Positions 1 through 6,211 of a stretch of DNA of 44,192 nt are shown here, in pieces; position 1 is the stretch's first letter, and each line of letters begins with the position of its first letter. This stretch comes from a virus. The translations under genes were made by a program, and so were the position numbers. The DNA lies in the IMG/VR virus record IMGVR_UViG_3300020061_000011, positions 1 through 44,192 of that record; one strand, 5' to 3'. The notes under the pieces are model-generated. The model was not told the origin of the DNA, made no database searches, and saw only the letters and a list, made by a program, of their open reading frames with translations.

Positions 1-1176
1 ACGGGCGTGCAGCAAGAGGTTGAACTGTCGCTCGAAACGTATCGCGCTGCGGAGGAAGCCAGAATGACGTTCCCGCAGTACGTCAATGCGCATTTCCAAA
101 CTGAAGCCACGCAGTTCGGCTCGACGTTTGCGCAAATGCTCGCATCGTCCGGCATTTTCATGTCGAACAACAACGACTACGGGATTCGTCCCCCGACCGT
201 CGCAGAGCTGATGACCGGCAAAGCGCACGAAACGGCGATCAATCTCGGTATCGTGTCTCGCCCCAGCGGCGCGGCGAGCGACACTCCTTCGGGGCGTTTG
301 CTGTTCCCGGCGGTGTTGCTGGAAATGGTCGAAAATCAGCTGCGTCCGACGATCGAAACGTATATCGGCGCATTCAACTCGATGATTGGGCAAACGGTCA
401 ACGTCACGTCGCCGAAGTACGCGCAGCCGATCGTCAACTACGATGCGGCGCGTAACTCGCGCAGCATGCCGATCGGCCAGCTGGCCCGTCCGGCGCAAAT
501 GCTGACCTTCACGCTGTCGGACATCGCGCGCACGATTCCCACGTATTCGATTGGTATCGAAATCTCCGATCAAGCGGCGAGCGCAATGACGATTGACTTC
601 GTTGCCAAGGCCATCGCGGAACACACCGTTTTCGAGCGCGCATCGCGTATGACCGACGATCTGGTCGGTATCGTGACGGGCGACGTCGATTCGACACAAA
701 CCGCGCTGAGTTCGGTTACGGCGACTTCGTTCGATCCCACCATCGCGAACGCGGCCGGCGTGCTTTCTCAGTCGGCATGGGTACAGTTCCTTCGCAACAA
801 CTTCATGCGGCGTTCGATCACCGACGTGGTTTGCGACGTGAAGACGTATCTGTCGATCGAAAACCGTACGGGCCGTGTAACGGCCATGAACGCGTCGGCA
901 ACTGACGAACGGCTGAATTCGGTCCCGAAGGTCACGTTGCCGGGTATCAACCCCGGTGTCAACGTGTTCCTCACGGACGGTTCGCCGCTCGGCGCGAACA
1001 CGTTGCTGGGTCTGGATCGCTCGAAGGCGATGCGTCGCGTCGTGTACGTCGGCGCGCAGTACAGCGCGATCGAAGAGTTCGTCATGCTGCGGTCCAAGCA
1101 AATGCGCATGGACTGGGCGGAGCGGATCGAATCGATGGGCTTCCCGGAAGCCTTCCAGCTGATGACGCTGACGTAA
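1..1176 (+). CDS. Major capsid protein, HK97-fold type (5' partial)
   Basis: Probable shell-forming capsid protein. The reading frame is open to the left edge of the window, so the true start may lie upstream. In-frame candidates inside are GTG at 7 and ATG at 64; the ATG has a perfect GGAGGA at 51-56, but the residues before it (ETYRAAEEARMTFPQYVN) look like genuine protein, so I favour an upstream start. About 390 residues is a normal size for this family. The mix of beta-rich stretches, the position just before the connector genes, and a strong terminator directly after the stop (1201-1226) all fit a highly expressed capsid gene. No catalytic motif is expected. The assignment rests on context and overall character rather than on a diagnostic motif. 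Confidence 0.75.
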   Translation, partial: TGVQQEVELSLETYRAAEEARMTFPQYVNAHFQTEATQFGSTFAQMLASSGIFMSNNNDYGIRPPTVAELMTGKAHETAINLGIVSRPSGAASDTPSGRLLFPAVLLEMVENQLRPTIETYIGAFNSMIGQTVNVTSPKYAQPIVNYDAARNSRSMPIGQLARPAQMLTFTLSDIARTIPTYSIGIEISDQAASAMTIDFVAKAIAEHTVFERASRMTDDLVGIVTGDVDSTQTALSSVTATSFDPTIANAAGVLSQSAWVQFLRNNFMRRSITDVVCDVKTYLSIENRTGRVTAMNASATDERLNSVPKVTLPGINPGVNVFLTDGSPLGANTLLGLDRSKAMRRVVYVGAQYSAIEEFVMLRSKQMRMDWAERIESMGFPEAFQLMTLT

Positions 1177-1200
1177 TACGCCGTAAATCGGCAAAGTACG

Positions 1201-1229
1201 GATAGGGCGCAATGCTGCGCCCTGTCTTT
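1201..1229 (+). terminator. Intrinsic terminator after capsid gene
   Basis: Perfect 11-bp stem (1201-1211 with 1216-1226, outermost pairs including one G-T) around an ATGC tetraloop, followed by TTT. It lies 24 bases after the capsid stop and before the next Shine-Dalgarno, so it would set capsid mRNA above downstream mRNA. Confidence 0.8.
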
Positions 1230-1244
1230 CAGGAGTACAGGACA

Positions 1245-1691
1245 ATGGGCAAAAAGACACTCGATCCGGAAACCCTAGGAGGTACCGTGAAAACCAACGA
1301 TCCCAGCGGCGATGGCGCTGCGGCTGTAGCTGCGGCTGGTGGCAACGATCCGAATGCCGATCCGTCAGTCGATATGGCGGCGCTCGAAGCGCAGAAGAAA
1401 GAATCGGATGACAAGGTTGCAGCGGCGAAGGAGGCCAAAGCCCTGAAAGTTGGGCAGAAGGCTTTCATCTACAACCCGCAGGAACGTACGCTCCGCGACC
1501 CGTATACCGGCGACAAGTTCCCGTTCGGCACGACCGTCAAGGTCAAGGAACTCGGTCAATGGACGATCGTACAGGTTTCGGAAGGAATTCTGCGCGAAGG
1601 CAAGGAAGACGACGTGGGCGTGGAAACCGAAGACAATTCGGATTTCAAGTCTGATGAAGCCAAGGCTGCGAAGGCCGGCGGCAAGAAGTAA
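1245..1691 (+). CDS. Unknown capsid-adjacent protein (possible head decoration or completion protein)
   Basis: I do not recognise the family. The frame extends up to an ATG at 1212, but that codon lies in the loop of the capsid terminator; ATG 1245 has AGGAG at 1231-1235 with good spacing, giving 148 residues starting MGKKTLDPETLGG. Residues 1-60 are Ala/Gly/Asp-rich and likely disordered, followed by a charged, probably helical linker. Residues about 65-115 look folded, with a Tyr-Asn-Pro-Gln-Glu segment and a beta-rich stretch (TVKVKELGQWTIVQV). The C-terminus is acidic and ends in Lys/Gly/Ala. Its place between capsid and connector genes suggests a structural or head-maturation role; this is inference from order only. 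Confidence 0.6.
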   Translation: MGKKTLDPETLGGTVKTNDPSGDGAAAVAAAGGNDPNADPSVDMAALEAQKKESDDKVAAAKEAKALKVGQKAFIYNPQERTLRDPYTGDKFPFGTTVKVKELGQWTIVQVSEGILREGKEDDVGVETEDNSDFKSDEAKAAKAGGKK

Positions 1692-1711
1692 ACCAGCACT
1701 AGGAACCTCCA

Positions 1712-2185
1712 ATGGCATCCGCCGTATTGTACACAACCCGCAATGCGATCCGTGGTGCCATTGGCGTTTCTGAGATCGAACTTCTGGATGCGAACATCGA
1801 CGATCTAAACGTCGAAGACGAATTGTTCATTTATTTTGCGAAAAACGTGCCTACTCACGCGGCCATATTCGCCGCCGGAAGTGCGGTCGGGGCGACTGAC
1901 GAAGAAAAGCTGGCTTTTCGCAAGCTAAAGAAGGTCTGCCAGTATGCAGCCGCGTGCATCGTATTACAGACGAATCAGTACCGTTTCGAGCAGAGCACGA
2001 CATCCGGCGGCGTGACCAAGGCCAGATTCGGAAAAGATGATCTCGAAACGATTATCGGCAGATTATCAGGTATACGGGACGAATTCCTCGACGACTTGAA
2101 CGGCGTCGATCCTCTGGACGGTTCCGGCCAAGTATCTCCGCTGGTTACTGCGTCTCCCGCGTATGATCCGGTCGCGGGTCCGTAA
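1712..2185 (+). CDS. Probable head-tail connector (adaptor-like) protein
   Basis: A 157-residue protein, mostly helical by composition, starting at ATG 1712 after an AGGAACC Shine-Dalgarno. Small helical adaptor proteins of this size (HK97 gp6 / SPP1 gp15 type) commonly follow the capsid gene in siphoviruses, and the next three genes fit head closure, tail completion and tail terminator. A central YAAACIVLQTNQYRFEQ stretch looks like a buried helix. The C-terminal 25 residues are Pro/Gly/Ser-rich and probably extended. The stop at 2183-2185 lies inside the start of the next gene, so the two are translationally coupled. The role is inferred from gene order, with no diagnostic motif. Confidence 0.55.
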   Translation: MASAVLYTTRNAIRGAIGVSEIELLDANIDDLNVEDELFIYFAKNVPTHAAIFAAGSAVGATDEEKLAFRKLKKVCQYAAACIVLQTNQYRFEQSTTSGGVTKARFGKDDLETIIGRLSGIRDEFLDDLNGVDPLDGSGQVSPLVTASPAYDPVAGP

Positions 2186-3068
2186 TGTGGATATCAGACA
2201 GGCCGCAGCGTACTTCAACGATACGCGGTTTGACGTATACGATTTCGATACGCTGAACTGGGGCAGTGAAAATTTCAGGGGAAACCTGAAATACGCCATC
2301 GAATCGTTCTCTATCAACAACCTCTCGGCACGTAAGCGCATGCTGTTCGTGGAGCCTGACGCGGAAGTCTCTCCTGTTTTCCGGATTAGCGATAACGGCG
2401 CGGTCTTCATGCTCGAAGGCCCGCAACCGGATTACATCGCGAACACGCAATATCAAAAGGTCTACAACGTACATGAAGCGCTCGGCGTCGCAACAATCAA
2501 CCGCCGCGCTCCTGCTGGCTTGTTCAGTGATCCGGGCTGGGCGGTTGACAGCATGGTCGAATCGACGTTTGGAGATTACACCTTCCAGCGCGTTACTACG
2601 GATCAGGACGATCAAGTCAACCAATATGGCCTGTATACCGTATTTCTGCCGTCGAACTCTGGCGCTATAGACCATGACAGCGTAACGGTAGGCGGCAAGA
2701 CGTTTTTCCTTCTAGAAGTCTATACCGATCAAGGTCTGATTTGCGGTCGCACTACAGGACGCCCGGATGCGCGAGTCGATCTCGTGTATCACTCTATGGG
2801 TGCGGCCGTATACGATCCCAACACGTTAACTACGGTCCGCAGCGACACGCCGTTTAATGTGACGGCGCAGATCGACCCTGTGAAGCTGGATGAAATAACC
2901 GGCGGTACCGTAGTTCACGACGCGATCAAGGTTTTGATCGATAAGACGTGGATTGGCGTGATGCCGAAGTTGAACGACGAAATTGTATGGTCTGGCAAGA
3001 GGTATCGCGTGACTGGCATCACGTCTAACTCTTTGCAGGATCAATGGGAGCTGATGGCAAGTGTCTGA
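2163..3068 (+). CDS. Probable head closure / neck protein
   Basis: A 301-residue beta-rich protein. Start at ATG 2163 overlaps the previous gene by 23 bases; a GTG at 2187, immediately after the upstream TAA, is a plausible alternative and neither has a clear Shine-Dalgarno. The C-terminal region (about 255-301) contains DEIVWSGKRYRVTGITSN, the pattern typical of small SPP1 gp16-like head-closure proteins, where a beta barrel carries a G-x-x-Y-x-V-x-G-I strand. The protein is about three times the usual length of that family, so the first 200 residues are an extra domain of unknown function. Followed with 8-base overlap by the tail completion gene. Confidence 0.5.
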   Translation: MIRSRVRNVDIRQAAAYFNDTRFDVYDFDTLNWGSENFRGNLKYAIESFSINNLSARKRMLFVEPDAEVSPVFRISDNGAVFMLEGPQPDYIANTQYQKVYNVHEALGVATINRRAPAGLFSDPGWAVDSMVESTFGDYTFQRVTTDQDDQVNQYGLYTVFLPSNSGAIDHDSVTVGGKTFFLLEVYTDQGLICGRTTGRPDARVDLVYHSMGAAVYDPNTLTTVRSDTPFNVTAQIDPVKLDEITGGTVVHDAIKVLIDKTWIGVMPKLNDEIVWSGKRYRVTGITSNSLQDQWELMASV

Positions 3069-3555
3069 CAATATGTCCTACCTGAAAGATATAGTTGCGC
3101 AGCTGGCACGCCAGCCGCGCGACTTTGCTTTGGCTGTGGCGGCGGAAGTGTTCCAACAGTGCGTAGAGGCTACACAGGTGGATTCAGGGCAGGCAGCAGC
3201 CAATTGGCGCTATGTCCCGTATCAAGGTGAGCCGGCGATGGAATCGCAAACTATGATGTGGGGGTACGGAACCACGGAACCTGTGGCGCCGGCAGGGTAT
3301 AAATGGTCATCGCTGGACAATGGAGAAGCAGCCTTCCGGTTCCAGTTCGAGCAGTTGATCGACGTAATGGCCTCGGCTCCGCAGCATATTGACGGCGTGC
3401 TGGTGTATAACCCCATTACAGTGGGGTTTGCTGGGTTTCAACCCGGTGACGACGCATTTTACCCTGAGAATGCGTTTCGTAGTCTAGACATGCCTGCGAT
3501 AATCAATACGGTTATGGACCGGTTCTATAGCGAATATAATGGGTCCAACGGATAA
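3061..3555 (+). CDS. Tail completion protein, HK97 gp10-like
   Basis: A 164-residue protein probably sitting at the neck between portal complex and tail tube. The segment EATQVDSGQAAANWRYVPY matches the loop typical of HK97 gp10-type proteins (T-x-V-D-[ST]-G-x-A-x-x-[NS]-W), which usually lie between the head closure and tail terminator genes, as here. I chose GTG 3061 because GGGAG at about 3046-3050 is well spaced for it; ATG 3073 is in frame but far from any Shine-Dalgarno. The C-terminus (NTVMDRFYSEYN) looks like the terminal helix of the family. Its stop TAA shares one base with the next ATG. Confidence 0.6.
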   Translation: MSDNMSYLKDIVAQLARQPRDFALAVAAEVFQQCVEATQVDSGQAAANWRYVPYQGEPAMESQTMMWGYGTTEPVAPAGYKWSSLDNGEAAFRFQFEQLIDVMASAPQHIDGVLVYNPITVGFAGFQPGDDAFYPENAFRSLDMPAIINTVMDRFYSEYNGSNG

Positions 3556-3953
3556 TGTACACGGAAGAGCAAATCCATATTTCAATCGATCAGCACACAG
3601 CAGCGCAATTTCCTGCGATGCCGATAGTGTTTGACAATCAGGACGACACAGCTGCGTCGCAGGGCGCGGTGCCTTGGCTGAAGCAGAAAGTTGTGTTTAA
3701 AACTGCTAATCAGATTATTCTTGGAAATACCACGCCTTTCCGGGGAACCGGAGCGGTAGTTTTTATTATCTATGTTCGTAAGGGTACCGGCACGTCGGAT
3801 CGAGACAAGCTTCACCAGAGGGTGATAGACTCTTTCCGCAGCCAACAGATCGGCGGGGCTACCTTTCTTAACGCGCAATTGCTGAATCGTGGCGAAAGTG
3901 AGAATTGGCAGCTAATCGGCCTACAAATCCCATTCTTCTTTAATTCCCTGTAG
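3555..3953 (+). CDS. Tail terminator protein
   Basis: A 132-residue protein likely to cap the head-proximal end of the tail tube. It starts TEEQIHISIDQHTAAQFP and ends NWQLIGLQIPFFFNSL, with a central strand-rich GAVVFIIYVRKGTG and a helix DRDKLHQRVIDSFRSQ. This alpha/beta order (N-terminal helix, beta hairpins, helix, final strand with F/Y) and the size match gpU / DUF4128-type terminators. It lies directly before the tail tube gene, as in lambda-like and HK97-like maps. Start overlaps the preceding stop as TAATG. Identification is by size, predicted fold order and position; I see no single invariant residue that would prove it. Confidence 0.6.
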   Translation: MYTEEQIHISIDQHTAAQFPAMPIVFDNQDDTAASQGAVPWLKQKVVFKTANQIILGNTTPFRGTGAVVFIIYVRKGTGTSDRDKLHQRVIDSFRSQQIGGATFLNAQLLNRGESENWQLIGLQIPFFFNSL

Positions 3954-3963
3954 TGGAGGATTT

Positions 3964-5154
3964 ATGAGCTTTGCAACTTCCAATCGCACCGATCTGAAGC
4001 GCATCAAGGAAGTGACGTGGGGTACAACTCCCGCATCGCCTGCGCTGATTCCGATCCGTTATACCGGCGAATCGCTGGATGACGCGATCTCCACCGAAAA
4101 GTCCAAGGAAATTCGCTCGGACCGCATGGTGTCGGATTTGGCGCTTACCGACGCGCAAGTGTCGGGAGACATCAATATCGAGCTTTCTTATGGCTCGTTC
4201 GACGACTTCTTTGAAGCGGCGTTTATGTCCACATGGGACACGCCGGTTGCGATCACCGCGATTGCTGGTGATATGTCGTCTACGGCGTCAGGCTTCTCGT
4301 CCACGCTGGCAACGAAGTTCAACAGCATCGATGTCGGCCAGTACGTGCGGGTCGCAGGAATGACGACTCCGGCGAACAACCAGCTTTATCTGGTTACGGC
4401 GCGTACCGGCACGACTCTGACGACGACTCCGATTCCGGGTACCATCGAAACGCCGCCCGGCGTAACGATGACTGTTTCGAGCGCTGGCTATCTGCGTAAC
4501 GGCGTGCTCGAACAGTCGTTCACGATCACCGAGATATTCAACGACGCGACCGTGGCAACACGGCGTAACTTCGTCGGCATGCGCGTTAAGGGCTGGTCGC
4601 TCGACATGAAGACCGCATCGCTCCTGACCGGCAAGTTCAGCTTCATCGGTAAAACTTGCGATTACACCGATGTCGCGTTCGGCGGCGAAACGACGGCGGC
4701 AGCGTCCACGACCGATATCATGAACTGTGTGACCAACGTCGTGTCTGTGACGGCAAACAACACCGTTTACGGGTCAGTCGGCGCGGTCATGTCTCTGTCG
4801 GTTGACTTTGACAACCAGCATCGCGGGCAGAAAGGTATCGGCTTCCTCGGTAACGTCGGCGTGGTCGCGTCGCAGCTGTCGGCGAAAGGCACGATCAACC
4901 TGTACTACGAGAGCAAGGCGCAAGCGCTGCTTTTCAAGGCGGCAACCGCGTTTTCGGTCGCTTTCACGCTTCGTGACAACTCCGGCAATCAGTACGTTTT
5001 CTCGTTCCCGAAGTGCAAGTACGATTCGTTCAAGGTGAACTCGTCGGCGCTGGATTCGGACGTGCAGGCGCAGGCTTCGTTCCAAGCCCTGCGTGGCGGC
5101 GTCGATCCGACCTCGCCGTGTATGGTTCAGCTCGACCGGTTCGTCGGCCCGTAA
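3964..5154 (+). CDS. Major tail tube protein
   Basis: A 396-residue Ser/Thr-rich, beta-rich protein started by ATG 3964 with GGAGG six bases upstream. The opening (KRIKEVTWGTTPASPALIPI) and the region IRSDRMVSDLALTDAQVSGD are characteristic of phage tail tube proteins of the TTP family, in which a leading W-G-T-x-P motif precedes the beta-sandwich tube domain and a R-S-D-R-x-x-x-D loop follows. A segment around residues 100-170 (TSTASGFSSTL to TMTVSSAG) may be an Ig-like or decoration insertion. The strong Shine-Dalgarno and a terminator immediately after the gene suit an abundant structural protein. No sheath gene precedes it, which indicates a non-contractile tail. Confidence 0.8.
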   Translation: MSFATSNRTDLKRIKEVTWGTTPASPALIPIRYTGESLDDAISTEKSKEIRSDRMVSDLALTDAQVSGDINIELSYGSFDDFFEAAFMSTWDTPVAITAIAGDMSSTASGFSSTLATKFNSIDVGQYVRVAGMTTPANNQLYLVTARTGTTLTTTPIPGTIETPPGVTMTVSSAGYLRNGVLEQSFTITEIFNDATVATRRNFVGMRVKGWSLDMKTASLLTGKFSFIGKTCDYTDVAFGGETTAAASTTDIMNCVTNVVSVTANNTVYGSVGAVMSLSVDFDNQHRGQKGIGFLGNVGVVASQLSAKGTINLYYESKAQALLFKAATAFSVAFTLRDNSGNQYVFSFPKCKYDSFKVNSSALDSDVQAQASFQALRGGVDPTSPCMVQLDRFVGP

Positions 5155-5174
5155 TGCAGCAACACTGACATATG

Positions 5175-5201
5175 ACGGCGCGCAGCGATGCGCGCCGTTT
5201 G
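5175..5201 (+). terminator. Intrinsic terminator after tail tube gene
   Basis: Stem ACGGCGCGC (5175-5183) with its exact complement 5190-5198, closed by an A-T pair and a GCGA loop of GNRA type, followed by TT. Lies 20 bases after the tail tube stop. Confidence 0.75.
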
Positions 5202-5207
5202 TCGTCT

Positions 5208-5289
5208 GGCTCCAGCTAAGTCGGCGCGAGTGCAGTCCACATTCGCCCCGGCGTATGCCGTACTCCGGGCTGGCTGGAGCCTTATATTT
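5208..5289 (+). promoter_or_regulatory. Inverted repeat with nested hairpin in leader of chaperone gene
   Basis: Nine-base arms GGCTCCAGC (5208-5216) and GCTGGAGCC (5273-5281), extendable inward by two pairs, enclose a CGGC-GTAT-GCCG hairpin (5249-5260) and an alternative CCCGG/CCGGG pairing (5247-5251 with 5265-5269). TTATATTT follows. It could be a second terminator or a structured leader upstream of the tail chaperone gene; the sequence shows the pairing but not its role. Confidence 0.4.
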
Positions 5290-5320
5290 CGGAGTTATCG
5301 TGTTGGACAGGAGTATTACA

Positions 5321-5755
5321 ATGGATGATACAAAGCAAGTTGTAGCGCCGGAATTCGATATTTCGGATTTTCTGACCGATACGAAGCTGGAAGCCGAAGG
5401 CGTCTGGCGCAGTCTCGGAAAGGACGCGAAGGGGCATGTGCGCAGCGTGAAGCTGGCGCGCATCAATAACGACGACTATCAGTCGTTGATGCGCAAGAAA
5501 CAGCGTGCGAACTCGGCGTTGCTGGAGCAGAACGACGACGAGTCAGCCAAGCTGATGGAAACGATCAACAAGGAATTGTTGGCGTTTACTGTTATCAAGG
5601 GGCTGAAGGTGGACGGCGTGGAAGTCCCCTACACCTCGGTGCTCGGCATGAAGATGCTCGACGCGAGCCGTGATCTGCATATCAAGATTCGTCTTCTCGC
5701 GGATCAGGCCGACGCGTACCGCATTCAGAACGAGGACTCGGCTGTAAAAGAGTAA
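5321..5755 (+). CDS. Tail assembly chaperone, upstream (gpG-like) part
   Basis: A 144-residue protein acting as a chaperone for the tape measure protein during tail assembly. ATG 5321 has AGGAG at 5309-5313, while the frame is open much further upstream through a terminator, so 5321 is the clear start. The composition (acidic start DISDFL, helical middle with LMRKKQRANSALLEQNDDES) and the location between tail tube and tape measure genes match gpG-type proteins. The last codons read GTA AAA GAG TAA; a -1 slip at AAAAG (5746-5750) would join it to the next frame and yield a 268-residue GT-type fusion, as is usual for phage tail chaperones. See the frameshift entry. Confidence 0.75.
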   Translation: MDDTKQVVAPEFDISDFLTDTKLEAEGVWRSLGKDAKGHVRSVKLARINNDDYQSLMRKKQRANSALLEQNDDESAKLMETINKELLAFTVIKGLKVDGVEVPYTSVLGMKMLDASRDLHIKIRLLADQADAYRIQNEDSAVKE

Positions 5756-5794
5756 GGGCCGCTGTCCGTTGGCATCTGGAGATGCCGAAGGACA
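5744..5794 (+). promoter_or_regulatory. Putative -1 programmed frameshift site with downstream hairpin
   Basis: The slip tract AAAAG at 5746-5750 lies two codons before the gpG-like stop (TAA 5753-5755). In the -1 frame the sequence is open from 5674 to 6126. Thirteen bases downstream a long hairpin begins: 5763-5776 pairs with 5781-5794 (one G-A mismatch, one G-T wobble) around a TGGA loop. The hairpin buries ATG 5782 in its stem and its only nearby GGAG lies in loop and stem one base from that ATG, so independent initiation of the second frame looks poor. The slip heptamer is not the canonical X-XXY-YYZ form, since the P-site GTA would re-pair with TGT. Confidence 0.6.
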
Positions 5795-6126
5795 AGATCG
5801 AACAGCTGCAAGCGTGGGAAAAGGCGAATAACAGGAGATCGCCTAAACTCGCGAGTAGACCGCGTTTACCGCCGTATCTGACCATGTACGTGAACGCGTT
5901 CTTTGATTTAAGCAACCGGCGGCAGTTCTCAATGGCGGAACTGCCGCTGACTGTTGGAGCGATAATCAAGTACGGAAAGCTGTTCGGTTACAGAAGTGAG
6001 CTTCGTTTCTTCTTCAAGATGATGGCCGGCATGGATAACGAATTCCTGTTATTCCATGGCGAACGTCGGAAAGCAGAGACACCGAGCAAGCAGAAGGATA
6101 GCGCGCCCAGATCGGACGGCCTTTAA
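5782..6126 (+). CDS. Tail assembly chaperone, downstream (gpT-like) frame
   Basis: The -1 frame relative to the gpG-like gene encodes 114 residues from ATG 5782, but is more probably made only as the C-terminal part of a frameshifted fusion (125 residues from about 5749: KRVRAAVRWHLEMPKDKIEQ and onward). Features: a helix with Trp (QLQAWEKANNRR), Leu-Pro-rich PRLPPYLTMYVNAF, and a positively charged C-terminus. In the lambda model the T domain binds tail tube subunits and the G domain binds the tape measure protein. The overlap with the preceding gene, lack of a usable Shine-Dalgarno and occluding hairpin support the fusion. It ends just before the terminator upstream of the tape measure gene. 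Confidence 0.65.
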   Translation: MPKDKIEQLQAWEKANNRRSPKLASRPRLPPYLTMYVNAFFDLSNRRQFSMAELPLTVGAIIKYGKLFGYRSELRFFFKMMAGMDNEFLLFHGERRKAETPSKQKDSAPRSDGL

Positions 6127-6133
6127 TTTCAAT

Positions 6134-6161
6134 AGCCCTAGCCTGTCGGCTAGGGCTTTTC
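6134..6161 (+). terminator. Intrinsic terminator upstream of tape measure gene
   Basis: Perfect 10-bp stem AGCCCTAGCC (6134-6143) and GGCTAGGGCT (6148-6157), TGTC loop, then TTTC. It lies eight bases after the chaperone stop. Its presence also argues that the tape measure gene starts downstream, at 6212, rather than at the in-frame ATG 6056. Confidence 0.85.
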
Positions 6162-6211
6162 TCCCACAGGTACGCTACACTCATCCTCGCCGCTCTAATA
6201 GGGTCCGTGCA

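Noticed and set aside
5093-5320. Extension of the tail chaperone gene upstream of 5321
   Set aside because: It would overlap the tail tube gene end and run through its terminator; ATG 5321 has an AGGAG at good spacing.
6056-6211. Upstream ATG 6056 extending the tape measure gene by 52 codons
   Set aside because: The extension runs through a perfect terminator (6134-6161) and overlaps the chaperone gene; the encoded residues are Arg/Ser-rich and unlike a protein start. ATG 6212 is preferred.
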